From contig NZ_JACOPN010000005.1 of the NCBI RefSeq assembly GCF_014287875.1, forward strand, positions 124,001 to 188,000: a DNA stretch of 64,000 nt, given 5' to 3'. A program made the translations under genes and the position numbers. Of the stretch, positions 59,825-64,000 are shown in pieces. This DNA is from Flintibacter faecis. GTDB lineage: Bacteria > Bacillota > Clostridia > Oscillospirales > Oscillospiraceae. The stretch's first letter is position 1. Every line of letters starts with the position of its first letter. The notes beneath the pieces were generated by a model, which worked only from the letters and a program-made list of their open reading frames with translations, did not search any database and had not been told where the DNA came from.

Positions 59825-60085
59825 ATGGAAAACAGAACTTCTTCTCGCAAGACCAGAGTCGGCCTGGTGGTTTCGGACAAGATGGACAAGACCGTTGTGG
59901 TCGCCATCGCCGACCGCGTGGCCCATCCTCTGTACAAGAAGATCGTGAAGAGAACCTATAAGCTGAAGGCTCATGACGAGCTCAACCAGTGTGGCGTGGG
60001 CGACCGCGTCAAGGTCATGGAGACCCGCCCCCTGTCCAAGGACAAGCGGTGGCGCGTGGTTGAGATCATCGAGAAGGCGAAGTAA
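59825..60085 (+). CDS. rpsQ: 30S ribosomal protein S17
   Basis: An 86-residue S17 ([39 protein letters not shown]). AGAGGAGGACT precedes the ATG. Confidence 0.97.
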   Translation: MENRTSSRKTRVGLVVSDKMDKTVVVAIADRVAHPLYKKIVKRTYKLKAHDELNQCGVGDRVKVMETRPLSKDKRWRVVEIIEKAK

Positions 60086-60097
60086 GGAGGTGTCGGT

Positions 60098-60466
60098 ATG
60101 ATTCAGCAGGAAAGCTATCTGAAGGTTGCCGACAACACCGGCGCCAAGGAGATCAAGACCATCCGTGTTCTGGGCGGCTCCAAGCGCAAGTTCGGCAACA
60201 TCGGCGATGTTGTTGTGGCTTCTGTGCGCAAGGCTCAGCCCGGCGGCACTGTGAAGAAGGGCGAGGTCGTCAAGGCCGTTATCGTCCGCACCTCTCGGGG
60301 TGTGCGCCGCGCGGACGGCTCCTATGTCCGGTTCGACGACAACGCCGCCGTCCTCATCAAGGAGGACAAGAACCCCCGCGGCACCCGTATCTTTGGGCCC
60401 GTCGCCCGCGAGCTGCGCGACAAGGATTATATGAAGATCCTGTCCCTGGCTCCCGAAGTGCTGTAA
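60098..60466 (+). CDS. rplN: 50S ribosomal protein L14
   Basis: A 122-residue L14 ([52 protein letters not shown]). AAGGAGGTGTC precedes the ATG. Confidence 0.98.
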   Translation: MIQQESYLKVADNTGAKEIKTIRVLGGSKRKFGNIGDVVVASVRKAQPGGTVKKGEVVKAVIVRTSRGVRRADGSYVRFDDNAAVLIKEDKNPRGTRIFGPVARELRDKDYMKILSLAPEVL

Positions 60467-60482
60467 GGGAGGGCAATGAAAC

Positions 60483-60800
60483 ATGATCAAGATGAACATC
60501 AAGAAGGACGACGTGGTCGTCGTCCTCTCCGGTAAGGAGAAGGGCAAGCAGGGCAAGGTCCTGGAGGTCATGCCCAAGGAGCGCAAGGTCGTGGTGGAGA
60601 AGATCAACATGGTCTCCCGGCACACCAAGCCCCGCCGTCAGGGCGACCAGGGCGGCATCATCCAGAAGGAAGCCCCCCTGTACGCCTGCAAGGTGCAGCG
60701 CGTCTGCCCCAAGTGCAACAAGCCCACCCGGCCCGCTCACAAGCTGCTGGCCGATGGCAAGAAGGTCAGCGTCTGCAAGAAGTGCGGCGCTGAGATCTGA
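60483..60800 (+). CDS. rplX: 50S ribosomal protein L24
   Basis: A 105-residue L24 ([27 protein letters not shown]-like [21 protein letters not shown] [10 protein letters not shown]). The C-terminus has Cys pairs CPKC and CKKC that could bind zinc. GGGAGGGCAA precedes the ATG. Confidence 0.97.
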   Translation: MIKMNIKKDDVVVVLSGKEKGKQGKVLEVMPKERKVVVEKINMVSRHTKPRRQGDQGGIIQKEAPLYACKVQRVCPKCNKPTRPAHKLLADGKKVSVCKKCGAEI

Positions 60801-60820
60801 GAGAGGAGGAGTGAATCGAA

Positions 60821-61372
60821 ATGGCTAACACGCCCAACCTGAAGAAGCTGTATCAGGACGAGGTCGCTCCTGCTCTGATGCAGAAGTTCGGCTATAAGTC
60901 CACCATGCAGATCCCCCGCCTGGAGAAGATCGTGATCAACGTCGGCTGCAGCGAGGCCCGTGAGAACGCCAAGGTGCTGGACGCCGTGGTCAGCGACCTG
61001 ACCACCATCACCGGCCAGAAGGCCGTGATCACCCACGCCAAGAAGTCCGTGGCTAACTTCAAGCTCCGTGAGGGCATGCCCATCGGTGCGAAGGTCACCC
61101 TGCGCGGCAACAAGATGTGGGAGTTCCTGGACCGCCTGTTCAACGTGGCCCTGCCCCGCGTCCGCGATTTCCGCGGCATTTCCGCCGACTCCTTCGATGG
61201 CCGCGGCAACTATGCCCTGGGCATCAAGGAGCAGCTGATCTTCCCCGAGATCGAGTACGACAAGATCGACAAGATCCGCGGCATGGACATCGTGATGTGC
61301 ACCACCGCCCAGACCGACGAGGAGGCCCGTGAGCTGCTCAAGCAGATCGGCGCTCCCTTTGCCGGCCGCTAA
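60821..61372 (+). CDS. rplE: 50S ribosomal protein L5
   Basis: A 183-residue L5 ([59 protein letters not shown]). It binds 5S rRNA. AGAGGAGGAG precedes the ATG. Confidence 0.98.
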   Translation: MANTPNLKKLYQDEVAPALMQKFGYKSTMQIPRLEKIVINVGCSEARENAKVLDAVVSDLTTITGQKAVITHAKKSVANFKLREGMPIGAKVTLRGNKMWEFLDRLFNVALPRVRDFRGISADSFDGRGNYALGIKEQLIFPEIEYDKIDKIRGMDIVMCTTAQTDEEARELLKQIGAPFAGR

Positions 61373-61387
61373 GGAGGAGAATGAGTT

Positions 61388-61573
61388 ATGGCGAAAAAGT
61401 CTATGATCCTGAAGCAGCAGGCTGAGCCCAAGTTCTCCAGCCGCCGCTACAACCGCTGCAAGCTGTGCGGCCGTCCCCACGCCTATCTGCGCAACTACGG
61501 CATCTGCCGTATCTGCTTCCGCGAGCTGGCCTATAAGGGCCAGATCCCCGGCGTGAAGAAGGCTTCCTGGTAA
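61388..61573 (+). CDS. rpsN: 30S ribosomal protein S14, zinc type
   Basis: A 61-residue zinc-binding S14 ([20 protein letters not shown] with its two CxxC pairs). Last gene before a terminator that breaks the spc operon; rpsH is 460 bases away. AAGGAGGAGAATG precedes the ATG. Confidence 0.97.
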   Translation: MAKKSMILKQQAEPKFSSRRYNRCKLCGRPHAYLRNYGICRICFRELAYKGQIPGVKKASW

Positions 61574-61579
61574 GTGCTG

Positions 61580-61618
61580 TATTCCTGGAAGGGGTCTTTC
61601 AGATCCCTTCCAGGAATA
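61580..61618 (+). terminator. Terminator inside the spc operon
   Basis: A stem of about 17 bp (61581-61597 with 61601-61617, extended by one pair), TTC loop, followed by AATCTTT. A second, shorter AGGCC/GGCCT stem (61644-61658) runs into TTGCTTTTTCC and a longer T tract. Together they should largely stop transcription after rpsN. Confidence 0.85.
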
Positions 61619-61657
61619 ATCTTTCCACGCGTTCGTGTGTGCGAGGCCGAAAAGGCC

Positions 61658-61686
61658 TTGCTTTTTCCTTTTTTATGGGGTATAAT
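61658..61686 (+). promoter_or_regulatory. Internal promoter upstream of rpsH
   Basis: TTGCTT at 61658-61663, 17-bp spacer, TATAAT at 61681-61686. It restarts transcription for rpsH, rplF, rplR, rpsE and rpmD. Confidence 0.82.
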
Positions 61687-62033
61687 AAATCGATTTTGCG
61701 CCGGGGGGCATGAAGAACATCTCTCCACGCTGCCGTGAGTGCGCAGAAATCCCCGGTCCGGCCACGCTTCCGTGTGTGTCGGGCGGCTTTGTCTCCTTTC
61801 TTTGATTAAATATGATTCTGTGCCGGAGACCGGCGCGTAAGCCGCGCCCCGTCCGTGTGAAAAGAGACAAGCAGTTCTTTTGTTCAAATTCCGCTTTGCG
61901 GTTTTTGATATCGCACCTGCCCCAACCAGGTGCAAAGACGGCCAACAGGTCGGGAAAGCACCTAATTCCCGATACCTTGCCGCCTGTACCGGTCTATTTC
62001 CGGGCCGGTAAACTACAAGAGGAGGTAAAACTC
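61687..62033 (+). promoter_or_regulatory. Long structured leader of rpsH
   Basis: About 340 untranslated bases. Mini-hairpins of the form CACG-NNNN-CGTG occur at 61726-61737 and 61763-61774, with a third just before the promoter at 61626-61637; each is followed by NGTG. Other possible pairings are CCGGAGACCGG (61823-61833), CCGC-TTTGCGG (61891-61902) and CACCTG-CAGGTG (61914-61933). An open frame in phase with rpsH runs through it but has no ribosome site. Confidence 0.55.
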
Positions 62034-62432
62034 ATGCAAATCACCGATCCCATTGCGGATATGCTGACCCGTATCCGCAACGCGAACAACGCCAAGCATG
62101 ACACCGTGGACGTTCCTGCGTCCAACATGAAGAAGTCCATTGCGCAGATCCTGCTGGATGAGGGCTATATCAAGAACTTCCAGCTGATCGACGACGGGAC
62201 TCAGGGCGTTATCCGCGTGACCCTGAAGTACGGCCCCGGCAAGGAGAAGGTCATCTCCGGTCTGCGCCGCGTCTCCAAGCCCGGCCTGCGTGTGTATGCC
62301 GGCGCTGAGGAGCTGCCCAAGGTCCTGCGTGGCCTGGGTATCGCCATCGTGTCCACTTCCAAGGGCGTCATGACCGACAAGAAGGCCCGTCAGGCCCATG
62401 TCGGCGGCGAAGTCCTGGCATTTGTCTGGTAA
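62034..62432 (+). CDS. rpsH: 30S ribosomal protein S8
   Basis: A 132-residue S8 ([56 protein letters not shown]). The ATG at 62034 follows GAGGAGGT. In Escherichia coli S8 represses the spc operon by binding its mRNA, so the unusual leader here is a natural candidate target; that is inference. Confidence 0.98.
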   Translation: MQITDPIADMLTRIRNANNAKHDTVDVPASNMKKSIAQILLDEGYIKNFQLIDDGTQGVIRVTLKYGPGKEKVISGLRRVSKPGLRVYAGAEELPKVLRGLGIAIVSTSKGVMTDKKARQAHVGGEVLAFVW

Positions 62433-62445
62433 GGAGGGTATAGGA

Positions 62446-62991
62446 ATGAGCAGAATTGGTAGAGCGCCTATCACCGTCCCCGCCGGCGTGGAAATTAAGG
62501 TAGAGGACAACAACGTGGTCACCGTGAAGGGCCCCAAGGGCACCCTGACGCAGCAGTTCAACCCCAACATGGCCATCGCCGTGGAGGACGGCGTGCTGCA
62601 TGTGACCCGTCCCAACGACGCCAAGGAGAACCGTGCCCTGCACGGCCTGACCCGCACCCTGATCCACAACATGGTCGTGGGCGTCACCGAGGGCTTCAAG
62701 AAGGAGCTGGACGTGAACGGCGTTGGCTATCGTGTGGCCAAGGAGGGCAACAAGCTGGTGATGAACCTGGGCTTCTCCCACCAGGTCATCGTGGAGGAGG
62801 TCCCCGGTATCTCCATCGAGGTCCCCAGCGCCAACAAGATCGTGATCCTGGGCTGCGACAAGCAGCAGGTGGGTCAGTTCGCCGCCGAAGTGCGGGAGAA
62901 GCGTCCCCCCGAGCCTTATAAGGGCAAGGGCATCAAGTATACTGACGAGGTCATCCGCCGCAAGGCTGGTAAGACCGGCGCCAAGAAGTAA
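62446..62991 (+). CDS. rplF: 50S ribosomal protein L6
   Basis: A 181-residue L6 ([55 protein letters not shown]). The ATG at 62446 follows AAGGAGGGTA and gives the family start. Confidence 0.98.
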   Translation: MSRIGRAPITVPAGVEIKVEDNNVVTVKGPKGTLTQQFNPNMAIAVEDGVLHVTRPNDAKENRALHGLTRTLIHNMVVGVTEGFKKELDVNGVGYRVAKEGNKLVMNLGFSHQVIVEEVPGISIEVPSANKIVILGCDKQQVGQFAAEVREKRPPEPYKGKGIKYTDEVIRRKAGKTGAKK

Positions 62992-63008
62992 GAAGGAGGT
63001 GTGCCATT

Positions 63009-63368
63009 ATGATCAACAGACCCGATACTCGTTCCCAGCGCATCAAGCGTCATAAGCGTGTGCGTGCGAAGATTTCCGGCACGCCCGAGCGTCCCCGTTT
63101 GAATGTGTTCCGCAGTGCGACCAACATCTACGCCCAGATCATCGACGATGTCAACGGCGTGACCCTGGTCTCTGCTTCCTCCCTGGAGAAGGACTTCAAC
63201 GTGGAAGGCACCAAGTCCGATGCCGCCAAGCAGGTTGGCATGAATGTGGCTGAGCGTGCCAAGGCCAAGGGCATTGAGAATGTGGTCTTCGACCGCGGCG
63301 GCTATGTGTATCACGGCCGCGTGAAGGCTCTGGCCGAGGGCGCCCGCGAGGGCGGCCTGCAGTTCTAA
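63009..63368 (+). CDS. rplR: 50S ribosomal protein L18
   Basis: A 119-residue L18 ([55 protein letters not shown]). It binds 5S rRNA. AAGGAGGTG precedes the ATG. Confidence 0.97.
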   Translation: MINRPDTRSQRIKRHKRVRAKISGTPERPRLNVFRSATNIYAQIIDDVNGVTLVSASSLEKDFNVEGTKSDAAKQVGMNVAERAKAKGIENVVFDRGGYVYHGRVKALAEGAREGGLQF

Positions 63369-63385
63369 GAGAGGAGGAGACACAA

Positions 63386-63886
63386 ATGGCTAGATTTGAG
63401 AGAGAGCCCAGCGAGTTCGTTGAGAAGCTGGTCTATCTGAACCGCGTATCCAAGACCGTCAAGGGCGGTCGTGTGAATAAGTTCTCCGCCCTCATGGTCG
63501 TGGGCGACGAGAAGGGCCGCGTGGGCTTTGGCCTGGGCAAGGCCGCCGAGGTGCCCGAGGCCATCCGCAAGGGCATCGAGGACGCCAAGAAGAATATGAT
63601 CACCGTGACCCTGTCCGGCACCACCATCCCCCACGAGGTGATCGGCGAGTTCGGCGCCGGCCGCGTGCTGATGAAGCCCGCTGCCCCCGGTACCGGCGTG
63701 ATCGCCGGCGGTCCCGTCCGTGCCGTGATGGAAGCCATCGGCATCAAGGACATCCGCACCAAGTGCCTGCGCTCCAACAATCCGCAGAACGTGGTCTCCG
63801 CTGCCTTTGAGGGCCTGAAGGCTCTGCGCAGCCCTGAAGAGGTCGCCCGTATCCGCGGCAAGAGCGTGGAAGAGATCGTGGGTTAA
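63386..63886 (+). CDS. rpsE: 30S ribosomal protein S5
   Basis: A 166-residue S5 ([59 protein letters not shown]). AGAGGAGGAG precedes the ATG. Confidence 0.98.
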   Translation: MARFEREPSEFVEKLVYLNRVSKTVKGGRVNKFSALMVVGDEKGRVGFGLGKAAEVPEAIRKGIEDAKKNMITVTLSGTTIPHEVIGEFGAGRVLMKPAAPGTGVIAGGPVRAVMEAIGIKDIRTKCLRSNNPQNVVSAAFEGLKALRSPEEVARIRGKSVEEIVG

Positions 63887-63900
63887 GGAGGGCTTTTACA

Positions 63901-64000
63901 ATGGCTAATTTGAATATCAAGCTGGTCAAGAGCCTGAACGGCCGGATCGCCAAGCACAAGGCGACCGCCGAGGCCCTGGGCCTCCGCAAGATCGGCGATA
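63901..64000 (+). CDS. rpmD: 50S ribosomal protein L30 (partial, runs off the window)
   Basis: The first 33 codons of L30 are present (NIKLVKSLNGRIAKHKATAE, LGLRKIGD). AAGGAGGGC precedes the ATG. Position after rpsE is canonical. Confidence 0.95.
   Translation, partial: MANLNIKLVKSLNGRIAKHKATAEALGLRKIGD

Noticed and set aside
61812..62033. N-terminal extension of S8
   Set aside because: The frame is open in phase with rpsH, but the extension has no ribosome site and no homology, whereas GAGGAGGT lies right before the canonical S8 start.

Overview
The window looks like a chromosomal segment of a high-GC, spore-forming, anaerobic Firmicute, most likely an Oscillospiraceae/Ruminococcaceae gut bacterium of the Flavonifractor-Intestinimonas-Lawsonibacter kind. 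The evidence is a Firmicutes-type ribosomal protein order with zinc-type S14, the prs-pth-mfd-prsA order, spoIIP, ECF folate transport, butyryl-CoA-type acyl-CoA dehydrogenases with EtfAB, AGGAGG ribosome binding sites almost everywhere, and GC-rich codon use. This is inference from gene content; no 16S rRNA or tRNA gene was found.

Layout. 1-6907: purine salvage and nucleoside uptake (xpt, BMP lipoprotein, three ABC subunits). 6973-10961, minus strand: an operon of an XRE regulator, two secreted proteins (one SpoIID-like), a lipoprotein and membrane proteins, with a decayed duplicate gene; it diverges from spoIIP. 12712-13475: tadA and two tandem putative small RNAs. 13795-18631, minus strand: thiolase, then a GntR-ABC exporter operon. 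19611-27244: an acyl-CoA module (two acyl-CoA dehydrogenases, a YjiH-type transporter, a family III CoA-transferase, EtfBA), then a divergent IlvD/Edd dehydratase. 29216-41910: a one-carbon/folate block: BTAD regulator, fhs, Lrp and LysR regulators, ftcD, fchA, a THF riboswitch with folT, hutD, folD, folC. 42716-46260: proC-proB-proA and an HD protein. 46565-54203: prs, pth, mfd, PrsA-like foldase. 54662-64000: S10-spc ribosomal protein cluster, cut off in rpmD.

How it works together. FtcD moves the formimino group of formiminoglutamate to THF and FchA makes methenyl-THF. FolD lacks two residues normally needed for cyclohydrolase activity, so FchA may supply that step too. Fhs run backwards could yield formate and ATP. 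The acyl-CoA block resembles carnitine-type modules (acyl-CoA dehydrogenase, CoA-transferase, Etf) but has a different transporter and no enoyl-CoA hydratase. Two of its promoters share a long element at identical spacing, so it is probably a regulon.

The most unusual features are the paired small RNAs after tadA, the shared promoter element plus structured leaders of the acyl-CoA block, the terminator, promoter and leader that split the spc operon ahead of rpsH, the secreted SpoIID-like operon facing spoIIP, the IGGADGPT tail on an ABC permease, and a mosaic of dispersed intergenic repeats found at 13 places. All calls come from reading the sequence; no database search or folding program was run.
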